NCBI GenBank assembly: GCA_037043015.1
Contig: CM073322.1
Location: 5,095,601 to 5,159,600, forward strand
Origin: Bryum argenteum
Lineage: Eukaryota; Streptophyta; Bryopsida; Bryales; Bryaceae
Direction of reading: 5' to 3'
DNA length: 64,000 nucleotides
Below the pieces are notes generated by a model. It made no database searches, had not been told where the DNA came from, and worked only from the letters and a program-made list of their open reading frames with translations. The translations under genes and the position numbers were made by a program. Below are positions 23,351-34,922 of this stretch, piece after piece. The stretch's first letter is position 1; every line of letters starts with the position of its first letter.

Positions 23351-24646
23351 TGTACAGTGGGGTAGAGATAGAAACTCCGGTCCCTTTCTAAGGGGCCGGC
23401 GTGAATGAAGTGTCCGTTCGTAATGCTAATATCCCGATGGCCACCGGACAAGGGGAAATTTGAACAATACTACTTCCCCCTCTCGAGGGTGGACACTATA
23501 ACTACGCTAGTTTCTAGCCTAGTTACTAGTGCCTTGAAGATACTTGACATAGTATCCCCCCAAAAGGGCTTTGAGGTACCCATACAACAAGGTCCAAAGA
23601 CCCCCCACAATAGTTGGGTGGACTATAGTGGTGAGCACCACGCCGGCATGGGGAATGGAACCCACGACCTCCTCATTGGGGGCCCAAGCCCTAACCACCA
23701 AGCCAGTACAGTGGGGTACAGAAATAATTCGAACTGAATTTGAAGGCAGTTTTTGAAAAAACTTCGAAATGTGCCTACATACTCAAAAATAATCGGAATT
23801 GCAATCTGTAAAGGGCGTTGGAACCACGTTAGAGTGTTTTACACTATCATGGCAAAAAATTGCTTCTTTTTTGTGCAATTGTTCAAAGAACTAAAACTCT
23901 ACATGTTCCATCCACAATTGACCATTGTCGCTTTGTGCTTCAATTACAATGTTCATTTTCACTTGCAAAATTGATATGAATGCCATAATTTGTTCTTTAG
24001 ATACTTGAGCTCATTGTTGAATGTTCAAAAATACTTGCTCCCTCTAAACTTTTGAGTTGGAGTAGTTTTGTGATAAATTTCCAATCAACACTTAAGGTGT
24101 GAAATTGAACTTTGATTTAAACTCGGAGAATGCTAAAAGAATTTGAGTTTGGCAATGAGCTTATGAAAGTAAGCACCCTAACTTTATCAAACCATCCTTT
24201 AAGTCCTTGTAGGATATTTCTAGTGGTGTGAATGGCTTCAAAAAGCTTTGAGAAAAATTGAATAGTCACAAGCACATTCTAAGACATTCCTCCTACCCAA
24301 GAAGAAAACAAGGAACATATCAATGATTCAATATGCATGAGCTCAAGTATCTAAAGAACAACTTATGGCACTCATATCAATTTTGCAAGTGAAAATGAAC
24401 ATTGTAATTGAAGCACAAAGCGACAATGGTCAATTGTGGATGGAACATGTAGAGTTTTAGTTCTTTGAACAATTGCACAAAAAAGAAGCAATTTTTTGCC
24501 ATGATAGTGTAAAACACTCTAACGTGGTTCCAACACCCTTTACGGATTGCAATTCCGATCATTTTTGAGTATGTATGCACATTTCGAAGTTTTTTCAAAA
24601 ACTGCCTACAAATTCAGTTCGAATTATTTCTGTACCCCACTGTACA
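23351..24646. mobile_element. Foldback element with about 300-bp inverted arms, carrying a nested SINE
   Basis: The arms 23706-24014 and 24337-24646 are near-perfect inverted repeats beginning TGTACAGTGGGGTACAG and running to a gagctcaagtat motif, separated by about 320 bp. The same 73-residue frame appears on opposite strands of the two arms only because the DNA is inverted; it is not taken as a gene. The left end is split: tgtacagtggggta at 23351-23364, then the SINE, then a repeat of that motif at 23706. With the SINE removed, TTC flanks both ends (23348-23350 and 24647-24649), a possible 3-bp target duplication. Confidence 0.75.
23365..23705 (-). mobile_element. tRNA-derived SINE with 13-bp target duplication
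   Basis: It is flanked by GTACAGTGGGGTA at 23352-23364 and 23706-23718. It reads on - from a slightly truncated tRNA-like end (cttggtggttagggct, box B as gggttccattccc) to a GAGTTTCTATCTC tail. The duplication is made from the end of the surrounding foldback element, so the SINE inserted later. Confidence 0.85.
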
Positions 24647-24894
24647 TTCCACTAATTTTAATATCATAAGTGTTAAAAAAACAGAAAAAGAATCAAATCA
24701 CTTGAACAACCAAAATTTTAAAATACAATCACTGTACAAATACAGTAGTGGAACAATAACGGCCATTGCTGTAGCATTCACTTCCATTCTACTCATCCTA
24801 CACATGAGTTTTCACATTTATTTCAGGGGTAACCGCCTGTTTATGGAGTCTTTAATTTGCTTAATTACTTAAGCCTCATCCCTTTAACTACGTG

Positions 24895-25475
24895 TATTTA
24901 AGGTATCCACTATACTTGGAGTGGTAGAGTGAGTAAGGTTTAGTACACTTATTGAATTCACTATATTGTACTTGGAGTGGTGGAATGAGAGGCTTCCTAT
25001 TTTTCAGTGATTAGAAAATAGAAAAGACTAAGTTTCCTTATTATTACGAGATTTATAAACACTTACAATAGTAACTACAGATTTTTAAAGTGATCAATAT
25101 AGGTTAAACTATAATTGGACACCCTTCCGTATGTATGCATGTACATTGAGAGTGATTGTAGGGTGCTCAAATCTTCATTGGAGCAAGAATCTGAAATACA
25201 TGCTTCTAGGGGGTCGGCCTTTAGATTCTTCTACCTCAGTTTAAATTTGTCGGCGATTAGCAATGTTTCCTATTTTTGAGATATTTTTAAGCACTCACAA
25301 AAATAATTACAAATTTAGAAGTGACCAATGTAGGTTACCCTATGAACTAACACCCTACTTTATGTTACAAATGGGGTACATTGAGGGTATGTATAGGGGG
25401 GTCACATCTTCCAAACAATAAGAATCTTGCATGCACACTTAGTGTGGGCGCATGCCTTTAGATGCTCCCAACCTT
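24895..25475. repeat. Diverged tandem units of a roughly 300-bp repeat
   Basis: Two units share 'acttggagtggt', 'agcact.acaa.a.taa.tac', 'gtaggtta.cctat', 'acaccct..t.tat' and 'gcctttagat.ct'. A third unit at 26540-27230 is split by a SINE. No coding function recognised. Confidence 0.55.
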
Positions 25476-25478
25476 AGT

Positions 25479-25613
25479 CTTATCAGAAAAAAATCCTATT
25501 CATTTGTTAAACACAATTTAGATGAGATGTACATTTGATATATTGATGACGCCAAAGATGTACATCTCATCTAAATTGTGCTTGAGAAATGAATAGGAAT
25601 TTTGTCTGATAAG
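25479..25613. mobile_element. Near-palindromic MITE
   Basis: CTTATCAG at the left pairs with CTGATAAG at the right. The arms continue as tcctattcattt..aaacacaatttagatgagatgtacat and its complement, leaving only a small loop. It is the same family as 29035-29183. RNA from it would fold into a near-complete hairpin. Confidence 0.75.
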
Positions 25614-26193
25614 AAAACCCTGGATTCTCCTATTGTACACCATGATATAGAAAGTTTTGATTGTGTAAGTGATCAATGAGCATACAGTAGTAAGAAGATT
25701 AACAAAGCTTGAGGTAAAGTAGGTGGCTCAATCACCATTCAAATTTCACATTGACAAGCTCATTGAGGAGTGGCCAAGAGAATCAATTTTGGGAATGTGC
25801 AAAGTATGCATGAACCAATTGGAATTTTAATTATGGGACTAGTATTTGATTATTCATGAGGTTTGGAAGTAGAGGGTATATCGATTCTTCAAACCATTGA
25901 GTCTAAAATGTACGCCACAAGTATATTGAAATTTGGAAATGGAAGGTAGAATGTATTTCGTGCTTAGATTAGCCTAGTGAGCACATTACATTACCTTACC
26001 ACTCTAGAAATTAGTCAAATTTGTCCCTAGTCATGTATATTATAACCTCAAGTCATGGGCAACAAAATAGGTATTAAAAGAGTTATTTAGAATATTATTA
26101 GGAAGAAATTTGAACAAAATAGAAGATAAAATCATTTTCTTATTATTCTTCTTCAGAAGGCTTCACACAAGGCAATAAAATTTTATTAGTAAG

Positions 26194-26299
26194 TACTTCT
26201 TTTGTCCCATAATGTCACATCGATAGGTTCTCTCAAATCTACTTCTAGTGGTAAATTTTTGAGAACCTAGTCATCTAAAATTATAGGACAACGGGAGTA
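26194..26299. mobile_element. Stowaway-like MITE, about 106 bp
   Basis: The left TACTTCTTTTGTCCCATAAT and the complement of the right end (TACTCCCGTTGTCCTATAAT) resemble the plant Stowaway terminus CTCCCTCCGTTCC with TA flanks. The interior holds 'aggttctctcaaatctact' and its partial complement. A relative lies at 61151-61270. Confidence 0.65.
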
Positions 26300-26539
26300 T
26301 AATTTAAGTCTTCCGACAAATCTAAGACTAGATTTCTTTTGATTGACTTTAAATCTTTTGAGCATACACCACATACATAGAATCCTACATTACTACATTT
26401 CATTTATAATACTCCTCCTTTATGTATATTCCATTGACCTCAATTTGATGTCAGCATATTTTATCATTTCCATCCATACACAAAGTACAACAATGTTGTT
26501 ATACAAATCTCAACTAAGGTAAAAACACCTATTTTTGTA

Positions 26540-27230
26540 CATAACTCACTATACTTGGAGTGGTGGGATGAGTGACTTACTAGATAGATAGATAGATAGA
26601 TAGAAACTCCGGTCCCTTTCTAAGGGGCCGGCGTGAATGAAGTGTCCGTTCGTAATGCTAATATCCCGATGGCCACCGGACAAGGGGAAATTGGAACAAT
26701 ACTACTTCCCCCTCTCGAGGGTGGACACTATAACTACGCTAGTTTCTAGCCTAGTTACTAGTGCCTTGAGGATACTTGACATAGTATCCCCCCAAAGGAC
26801 TTTGAGGTACCCATACAACAAGGTCCAAGGACCCCCCACAATAGTTGGGTGGACTATAGTGGTGAGCACCACGCCGGCATGGGGAATGGAACCCACAACC
26901 TCCTCAATGGGGGCCATGAGCCCCAACCACCAAGCCAAGGCTTGTGGTGCCTGAGTGACTTACTATTTTTGAATGATTAGCAAGAAGAAAAGACAAAGTT
27001 TCTCAATTTTTTCAATATTTTTAAGCACCTACAATAATAATTACCATTACAAATTATAAAACTAACTGATATAGGTTAGCCTATAATCAGACACCCTACT
27101 GCATGGAATACATTGAGGGTAAGTATACGGCACCTGATTTAATCTTTAGCATGCAAGTCTATGGGTAGGGGCCGCCTTTAGATTCTCCTACCATAGTTGT
27201 CCCCAAATTTGGTGTAAAATTTGCACACTT
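26540..27230. repeat. Third unit of the roughly 300-bp repeat, interrupted by a SINE
   Basis: 'actatacttggagtggtgg' upstream of the SINE and 'gattagcaa', 'taagcacctacaataata', 'tataggtta.cctat' and 'gcctttagattct' downstream match the units at 24895-25475. Confidence 0.55.
26583..26952 (-). mobile_element. Full-length tRNA-derived SINE with 13-bp target duplication
   Basis: It is flanked by GAGTGACTTACTA at 26570-26582 and 26953-26965. On - it starts near aggcaccacaagccttggct, includes box-A-like TGGCTTGGTGG and box-B-like GGGTTCCATTCCC, and ends in a (TATC)n tail. It is about 370 bp with no open frame of its own that is meaningful. Confidence 0.9.
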
Positions 27231-27868
27231 CTAGAAGGTTGTTTAAATTCATCTAGTATTGACTTGGTATCAAAGCCCCCCAACGTCTAATTGCTTGTAT
27301 TTGAAAGACTGATAAGTTTGTCATGATTTTACCCAGGCACACCGAAAGTGGCACTTACAGCCTGCAAATTATCAGTAAGTTGACCTCAGTTGAAAATGGG
27401 CAGGACACTCATGAACGTTCAAACACTGGCTAAGTCCTTTTTGGGTCTAACTTTACCTTGCTAGTGCAGTATTTATGATAAAAATCATGATGGAAAAAAT
27501 TGGGATGGTATCAAGCTTGTCTTGCCCCCTTTATTATCACTTTAATAAAGTTGACAGCTTAAGACAAACTGAACCTGCCCTAGCCTGCTGAAAGGAAGGG
27601 ATTAACTTACAGTATGATATATACGTTTTCATTTTCAACATTTTCAAAAGGATGTCTGAACAATGTGACGGCCACTGTGGATTTGATTCATGGAGAATGA
27701 TACATGTGAGTGCAGCACCAACAAAATTAGACTCCACATGATCCCTATCATTACTTTTTAGTCAATACCTCCGCATCACTTTTCATAAAACTCATAGAAT
27801 AGAAGATTGATGTACGACGTACATGACCTGCACTAATTTACATAAACAATTTAAAAATATACACACTA
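27231..27868. other. Intergenic, nothing recognised
   Basis: AT-rich DNA without a gene or a clear element. Confidence 0.4.
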
Positions 27869-28085
27869 CACTAAATTTGATAATTAGTGTTAGATACACT
27901 AATTTACATAAACATGTTATAAGTTTTTACTGTTGTTCAATAATTGTACCCACTATATTGGCCAAGATGGGGGTCCTTATATAGTATCAGAATCAATGCT
28001 CTTGGTAAATTTTTTTAAACAAAAGTAAAAACTTATAGCATTTTCAAATCTTATAATAATCTAACACTAATTATCAAATTCAGTG
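27869..28085. mobile_element. TA-flanked MITE with CACTAAA ends
   Basis: The ends TA-CACTAAATTTGATAAT and ATTATCAAATTCAGTG-TA form about 30 bp of inverted repeat including 'tagtgttagat'. It is the same family as 28705-28920 and 22632-22846. TA flanks suggest a mariner/Stowaway-type mobiliser. Confidence 0.7.
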
Positions 28086-28098
28086 TAGTAGGACAACT

Positions 28099-28222
28099 GT
28101 CAAAAATGTTGTCCGGGATGACACAAGAAAAGTTAGGTCTCAAATGACACAAATCTATGTCATTTCAGACATGAATCTCTTTTGTTGTGTGAGACATATT
28201 ATTCGGGACAACATTTTTGGAC
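28099..28222. mobile_element. Small MITE, about 124 bp
   Basis: The left GTCAAAAATGTTGTCC and right GGACAACATTTTTGGAC are inverted repeats. It lies only 11 bp from the preceding MITE. Confidence 0.6.
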
Positions 28223-28704
28223 GCTATTCCTATTAGTGATACTGTTGATCAATACCATATGTTTTGAGAGAGTTCAATACCCTCCTATCAAATAAGTAAA
28301 TTCTTTTCGAGATTATTAACTGGACGGTTTAATTTTGGTGCCAATTCGAGTTCTTTTGAGTACAAGTACCATTTTTTTTTCTTAAAATAGGAAATTTGAG
28401 ATTTTTTGGCTAATTTCGATTTTGAGTTAATTTCAGTCGAACTCGCTTATGACATACGGTATATATAATAACACTCAATACTGGTTAAGATGGGGAATTC
28501 TTTGTAGTGTGGGAAACAATGCTCTCGGTTAAATACTCGTATAAAGAGTAAATTAAACCTTACAGCATTTTAAGAATTAAAAAATGTAACACCAATCAAC
28601 AAATCTTGTGTAATCGATGTCAAATTCAACATGTTGGCAAAGTTTAGAATTCTATTTGTTTCAAGGAAGGTTTGCATTGGTCCTTGGTAAATGACAATCC
28701 ATTA

Positions 28705-28920
28705 CACTAAATAGGTAGATTAGTGTTAGATTTTTATAAGATTTGAAAATGCTACAAGTTTTTACTTCTGGTAAAAAAATTTACCAAGAGTATTGATTCC
28801 AATACTATGTAAGGATCCCCATCTTGACCATTGTAGAGGATAAAAATATTGACTAACAGTAAAAACTTATAGCATGTTTATGTAAATTAGTGTATCTAAC
28901 ACTAATCTACCTATTTAGTG
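28705..28920. mobile_element. TA-flanked MITE with CACTAAA ends, second copy
   Basis: The ends TA-CACTAAATAGGTAGATTAG and its complement ..CTACCTATTTAGTG-TA are perfect over about 26 bp. The interior matches 27869-28085 in opposite orientation (ccatcttg, aaaaacttatagca). Confidence 0.75.
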
Positions 28921-29034
28921 TAGTGCATATGTGGTTTGAGTATACAAGCCACTTGTTCTATATCAGACCACCGTAAAGGCAAGCTCGGGTGTAAATTGCC
29001 ACTGTGCACCAATCGGCCTATACACTCTGAACAA

Positions 29035-29183
29035 GTTTGTCTTATCAGACAAGAATCCTATTCATTAGTCAAACACAATTCAGATGAGATGTACATCTAC
29101 GACGTCTTCATTGTATCAAATGTATATCTCACCTCAATTTTGTCAGACAAATGAATAGGAATCTTGTCTGACGGGACAACACT
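29035..29183. mobile_element. Near-palindromic MITE, second copy
   Basis: The left GTTTGTCTTATCAGACAAGA pairs with the complement of the right end (ttgtctgacgggacaacac). The 'cctattcatt' and 'agatgagatgtacat' motifs match 25479-25613. Confidence 0.7.
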
Positions 29184-29605
29184 GACTCATACCCAATATA
29201 AAACAATATACATTTTGGCACTTGATAGCATACAGTCTTCAAAAACATCAAGACCAATATAAAACGATATACATTTTGGTACTTGAGAACATACAGTGTT
29301 CAAAAACATCAAGTATGTATACCAATAAGTTGATGTGAAAAGAGAAATTCTTCAGCATATACTCTTTACTCCAGTAACAATGGCTGTGGCTAGGGTTATT
29401 GGTGGTGAAAAGGCGAGGCGCTTGAAGAGTGGACCCACAGAAGTAATTAAATGGAGAGAGAGAGAGGAGGGGGGGGGGTGATTGCCATGGCTGCAGAGAG
29501 TAGGAGTGCAGAAATGATGAACATGAAGGCTCATAATGATGAGCAGGCAGTAACTATGGTAAACCTCGATACAAACACAAGACCTTAAAAGAAAGCCGCC
29601 ACACC

Positions 29606-29872
29606 GGGTGAGGGTTCGCAGCAGCTACCAAGAGGATGAGAAAGTGCCACCCCATCCTCCCTCCCATCCCTGGAATTTTAATTTGGACCCCCCCAAGGCC
29701 ATTTTTGATGATTTTGAATTTAGAAATGGGCCCTGCGGCCCCAAATTACTTTAGGAGCCTACTCCTTGGCAATTTAAACCAATACACTAAAAAAGTAGGG
29801 GGCTCCTTTACCCCTCCCCATCCAACGCTCATCCTCATCTTCATCCTCTTGGTAGCTGCTGCGAACCCTTAG
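29606..29872. mobile_element. MITE with 11-bp target duplication (MULE-like)
   Basis: GCCGCCACACC occurs exactly at 29595-29605 and 29873-29883. The element between has a perfect inverted repeat AGGGTTCGCAGCAGCTACCA that extends about 29 bp, and a C/T-rich interior. Duplications of 9-11 bp are typical of Mutator-like elements. No transposase inside. Confidence 0.75.
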
Positions 29873-30619
29873 GCCGCCACACCCCCTTCCTTACTCACAC
29901 ATTCCAATACTGGTGCCCGCCCTGTTCAGTATTCACTGCTTTCGACACATGTGAACTGCTTACACCTGCAGCTTTCTTTCATCCCACATCCGCACTTTCT
30001 CTCACAAAGCATAGGACTGCTCACTAAGGTAGAACGACCTTAAACCGCTCAAATAAGAGATTCAGCATGGTTGTGGACCTCGTGTGTACTGTTTGTAATT
30101 TTTCTTGGATGGAAAAACAGGAGGGAGAGTGAATGCAAAAATTTAGAAAATAAAATAGCAAAAATTGAATTTACTACAAATTTTTGAAGTCAAAAGTGTA
30201 CATGACCTTAAAGTGATCTGTAGACTCTCCTTTTAATCCGGCAGACCAGTACTTTGTGGCGCTCACGCATGTAGCTAAAACCGTGCAAAATAGAGTTAAT
30301 GAACCATGAACCATGAACCAACCACCTCCCTACACATGTCCATATCGAGTCACTATTTATGAAATTGTTGTGCGTGCAATAAGGTCAAGCCATGGCGGCT
30401 ACAGAGGCGGTCTACTGGGGGGCCGTGCGGTTTAAGGTCATTCTACCTTAATGGTGCAAATTTCCCTGCAGAAAAGATTAAAGTTTGTACAAAATTTATA
30501 GGAGACTTGTGGTGGTGTCTTCTCACTAATGAAATAGTGTTCAAAATTTGAAAGTGATGTGTTTATCCGAATCGATGTGTTTGTGGTGACACAAGTTATG
30601 CCCCTACTGACATTTATTA

Positions 30620-30855
30620 TCATGGTGGTGCTCACCACCGTAGTTCACCCAAGTGTGGTGGGTTTTCTTGGACCTAGTTGTATGGGTACCTCAAAGCCCT
30701 TTGTGGGGATCTCTAAAGCAGTGGTGGCTACGTAGGAATCGGCAGAGTGTTCTCCCTAAGAGGGGTTAGTAGTTCTCCATTGGTGTGATGACCTCATGGC
30801 ATACATCCAAGAATAGGTGGAACGAACACTATTTACGAACGTCGGCCTCTAAATA
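30620..30855 (+). repeat. Diverged SINE fragment
   Basis: 'ggtggtgctcaccacc.tag', 'tagttgtatgggtacctcaa', 'agccctttg' and the 'cggcctct' near the end match the body of the SINE in + orientation. The tRNA-like end and the tail are lost. Confidence 0.65.
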
Positions 30856-31027
30856 GGTTGTTCCTCTTCTATTATCATGGTATTTATTCTTTCTCAAATT
30901 CCTATTATTTTGATAGAAATTAGAGCCCAGTATGGTAATAAAAATTCCAATGGATTGGCTTGCTCTTGATGAATTGGAGAAGAGAGTGTGGGGAATGGGA
31001 ATATGGCTTGGACACGGCAAGCGAACC

Positions 31028-31050
31028 CAGAGAGAGAGAGAGAGAGAGGG
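31028..31050. promoter_or_regulatory. (GA)n tract upstream of the BTB gene
   Basis: About ten GA units lie 350 bp before the start codon at 31401. GA repeats near plant genes can bind BPC/GAGA-binding proteins; regulatory action here is only possible. Confidence 0.3.
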
Positions 31051-31400
31051 GGCGTGAGTCACTATACGTGAGATGAGAGATACAGAGGGATCGCAGGAGG
31101 GGAAGGGAGGCCAGACTGCGCAACCTGAGCTGGTGGCACGCGCGACCACTGATGGCACCTCCACTGCGACGTCGACCCCCAGCTCCTCCGCTGCCATCGC
31201 CATGACCCCTCCAAGCTCTCCTCCCTCCGCCCCTCTTCCATCATCACGCGCTCCAGCTCCCAGGCTCCAGTCCCAGAATCATGGCCTCCCTCTCACCTTC
31301 GTCCTAGCACTCTACCACATCCACGTTTCCTCCACCCTCTAGCCCACCACCCAATCCTGCTCTGTAGCATATAATCCTTCGCAGCAGCAGCAGCATTGCC

Positions 31401-34400
31401 ATGGCTGTAGTGTCGCGTCCGCCTGCAGCTGCCGGCCAGCAACAGCATCGCAAAGCCCAGCAAGCGCGCGCCGGCAGGTCCAGTGGGGTCCTCTATGGCA
31501 GCGAGCTAGACGGTTCTGGTATGGCTTTGCATCACAAGGAGTGGAACGCGCGCGCGCGCAGCAGCAACCACAACACCAGCAGCACCAACATGTCCAGGTC
31601 CGGGCGTAGCGACACTAACGTGACGTACCATGTGGACTTCAATGGCGGTAGCTCGTTCGGGAGCTGGTGCGGCGGGTGCATGACGCGCTCCGGTGCCATG
31701 TCGCCCCCGCCGCGCGCACCCAAGTCGTCCAAGTTAGGTAGTGGTGAGGTGAAGCTCAGCAGCGGCGACATTGGCTCCCTCGTGAAGAATTTCAGCGGCG
31801 GGTTCGAACGGTCCACGCCTGGAAGCTCCCCCGCGTTGCGGCCGCGGATGTCTCCTGGCAAGGTGTCGCCTTTAGTTGAAGCTGTGCCGCCGCCTGCCAC
31901 GCTTGCTGCCCCTGCTCCCGCTGCTCAAGCGCCGGCTGTGTTTTCCATGGGAAGTTTTACGAAGATGAGCTCTAACTCCTCTAGCTCGCCGCCCGTGGAG
32001 AAGATCAAAGCTTCCCCAACGCTGTTTGAGATGATGAGTCATGAGCAGGAAATGCAGGGCGTGAAAACCGTGCACTCGCTGTCGTTAAGCCAGCAACTCA
32101 CGTTTCAGGAGAAGATGAAAACTATTCTCGCAGGTCTGTTCCACACGCACAACCTTTTCATGGCCATGGCAGCACGTGAACTCTCGTTCACTTCAGTGCG
32201 CCAACTACCGCTGCTGTTGTTTTCATGCATCTCATGCACGAGGATTCCATTAAGTGTCAAGCTGGGCTATGAAGTCTCTGCCATGGCGGCAATAAATTTA
32301 AACTTGATTAATCCCTCTAAAGATTTAAACGAATTTGAACGCCTGGTATCACGAGGTGGCTCGTTGTAGGAATTCAGTCGTTTTTTAACATAGGTTGTGC
32401 TATAAACACGAAGATCCTTAAGCAAGGTGAAAGTTTTTTATCCTCAGTACTACCGACACTCAAAATTGCAAGTGCCACTCTGAAACCTTGCACAGTTAGA
32501 TATCGGCTAGAAAAACGGAAACAAATCAGAACTAATTTGATCAAGTGAAGGATTGAGGGCATTCGTTGATCGAGCTCTACAGTTCGATCGCACATGGTCT
32601 GCAAAGAGCGTATATTTTTTGAGGATTATGTGGTTCTACGAGGACGCACTCTTATCAGCCTTGGTAGCAAAACCTGCGGTGTACTTAGCACTTAGGGTTT
32701 TGCGAGGGGCGGAAACATGGTCCAAGTCTGTCATTTGCACTACATTGTGGAGATGTGCGTATTCCGATGGGGCAAAGGTTTGGATGTGGGGACAGGAACT
32801 AGCCCGGGCAACCAGTTCAATGATACGAGCACGAGCGACTTAAAATTAACTCTCAATAACCGGGAAGGCTACAGCGTGACGGTGAATGTGCATCGCCACA
32901 TTCTGGTGTCGCACAGCCGCTTCTTTGCCGCCAAGCTGTCCGACAGATGGTCCAAGCAGCAGCAGTGCTCTGGTACTAATTCCAACCTGATCGAAATCAC
33001 CGACATCGACGATATGGAGATTTACCTGGAGACGTTGCGCCTCATGTACTGCGAAGACGTCAAGCGTAGCCTCATGAAGGAAAACGTGTCTCGGATTCTG
33101 GGAATACTCAAGGTCTGCATGCCCTCAAACTCTCAATGCTTGCGATGTGGGTAGTGGCTCTGCTTAGCAGGGAGAGTGATCCTTGTGTGGAAAAGAGTGA
33201 TCGAATACTAGGTTGCAGTGCTTGTAGTGATGCCAGAAGTTTTGATGGATGTTGCAGCTGTCAGCGCACATCATGTTTGAGGGCGGCGTGTTTGCGTGCC
33301 TGGAGTACCTGGAGGCGGTACCGTGGGCGGACGACGAGGAGGAGAAGGTGACGGCGCTCATGGGGCAGTTGCAATTGGAGAGCGTGGGAGTGGCCGCCGA
33401 TGTCATGAAGCGTTGCTCCGCCCTCGAGTCCAATAATTCCGAGGATGTCCTTGTTCGCCTCCTGCAATCCGTCACCAAAGGTACGCACGGTCCTCAGCAA
33501 GCACATCCAATTTCTAAGAGCATGTATCATCATTTTGAATGAGTGCATGGTATATCTAAACATCATCAATTAAGAATTTGTATATGATTGACAAGGGGAA
33601 AGTTTGTTTGGAGTTTAGAGTGGAGAATCTTTTGGATGAAAATATTTGAGCATGAAGTACACTTCAAAGTGATATTATCACACATGTTACATATCAATGT
33701 ACATTGTAAGTCTGTAATATATAGTGTAATGTATTAAAAACACCACCCCAATAGCCTAGAAGGTTCTAAATCAAAGTCTCGTGTGCCGAGCAGCTTGGAA
33801 CTATTATGTCAATGAATCTTAGGTAGTATCCATTTTTTGATAGAATAGTAATGTTCAAGCTGTCAACCACATTCTTGCGGTATTGGGTGGTGAGTTAATG
33901 ACCATAATCTCTACACAGAAGGATTTGTACTGATGACATGGTGGTGTATATGCATGATGGCAGGGACTGATGACAAAGCTCGCCGAGAAATGAAGTCTCT
34001 GGTGTCCAGAATGTTACGCGAGAACATGTCGCAGAACAAGAACACTGTGGATGTGAGCAAAGAGAGTCTATACCGAGCTTGTCATGGCTGTCTCGACACC
34101 CTGCTCCACCTCTTCATGCAGGTCCACTACCAACCGACATCTCCCTGAAGCAATTGCATCAGTGTGAAGAGAAGTAATCTGACATTCAGTTGTTGCTGAT
34201 GGCTGGCTGCAGTCAAAAGGGGGCGCCGACAGAGGCATGCTGGTGGAGATCTCGCGCCAAGCGGACAATTTGCATTGGCTAGTGGACATTCTGATCGACC
34301 GTGGCATTGCTGACGACTTCGTGCGCATGTGGGCTCATCAAGCAGAGCTCGCCACTTTGCACGCGCAGGTTCCCGTCATGTTCCGCTACGAAGTCAGCCG

Positions 34401-34922
34401 GCTCACAGCCCGTCTATGCATCGCCATCGGCAAGGGCCAGGCAAGACCTACAAAAGTCTACTCGGTGGCGCTGTTTGTCCTTCCTGCTTCAAGATCACTA
34501 AGTTAATTAACGGAAATTCGTGCAGGTACTATCTCCGAAGGATGTGCGGTTCCTGTTGCTATCAACGTGGCTGCAGCCCCTGGTGGACGACTTCGCCTGG
34601 ATGCAACGCTGCTGCCGCAACTTAGACAAGAAGGTAAGCCACTCTTGAAAATTGATAGCCCATGTATCATCGTTACAAGTGCTGGAATTGAGCGGATCGA
34701 TGGGTGCAGGTGGTGGAGGAAGGGATCAGCCAGACGATTCTGACGCTACCACTGAAGCAGCAGCAGAGCATACTGCTGTCATGGTTCGACCGGTTCTCGA
34801 GCTCCGGGGACGACTGCCCCAACTTGCAGAAAGCGTTCGAAGTGTGGTGGCGCCGCACCTTCACTCGCCCGTCCAGCATCGAAGACGTTGAGGGAATCCC
34901 TCACCGGCAATCGTCGTTCTAG
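31401..34922 (+). CDS. BTB/POZ domain protein, At1g63850-like, seven exons
   Basis: Exons: 31401-32133, 32796-33112, 33258-33480, 33964-34121, 34213-34440, 34526-34633, 34710-34922, giving 659 residues with all joins in phase. The N-terminal 240 residues are Ser/Pro/Ala-rich and probably disordered. The BTB fold follows (about 255-350: [40 protein letters not shown]). The C-terminal half has conserved family blocks: [67 protein letters not shown] and [20 protein letters not shown]. Known of the family: BTB proteins usually bind cullin-3 as substrate adaptors for ubiquitination; substrates of this branch are unknown to me. The fifth intron (34441-34525) uses a GC donor (CAG then GCAAGA) instead of GT. 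The start follows a run of gcagcag and is the first ATG of a long frame. An open frame running past each donor is intron readthrough. Confidence 0.9.

Noticed and set aside
23405-23737. 110-codon frame, with a near copy at 26637-26954
   Set aside because: Both are read-through of the SINE on its antisense strand; similarity comes from the repeat, not from a protein family.
23753-23974. 73-codon frame present again at 24377-24598 on the opposite strand
   Set aside because: The two frames are the same DNA in inverted arms of a foldback element; no family or start signal supports coding, so it is kept only as a finding.
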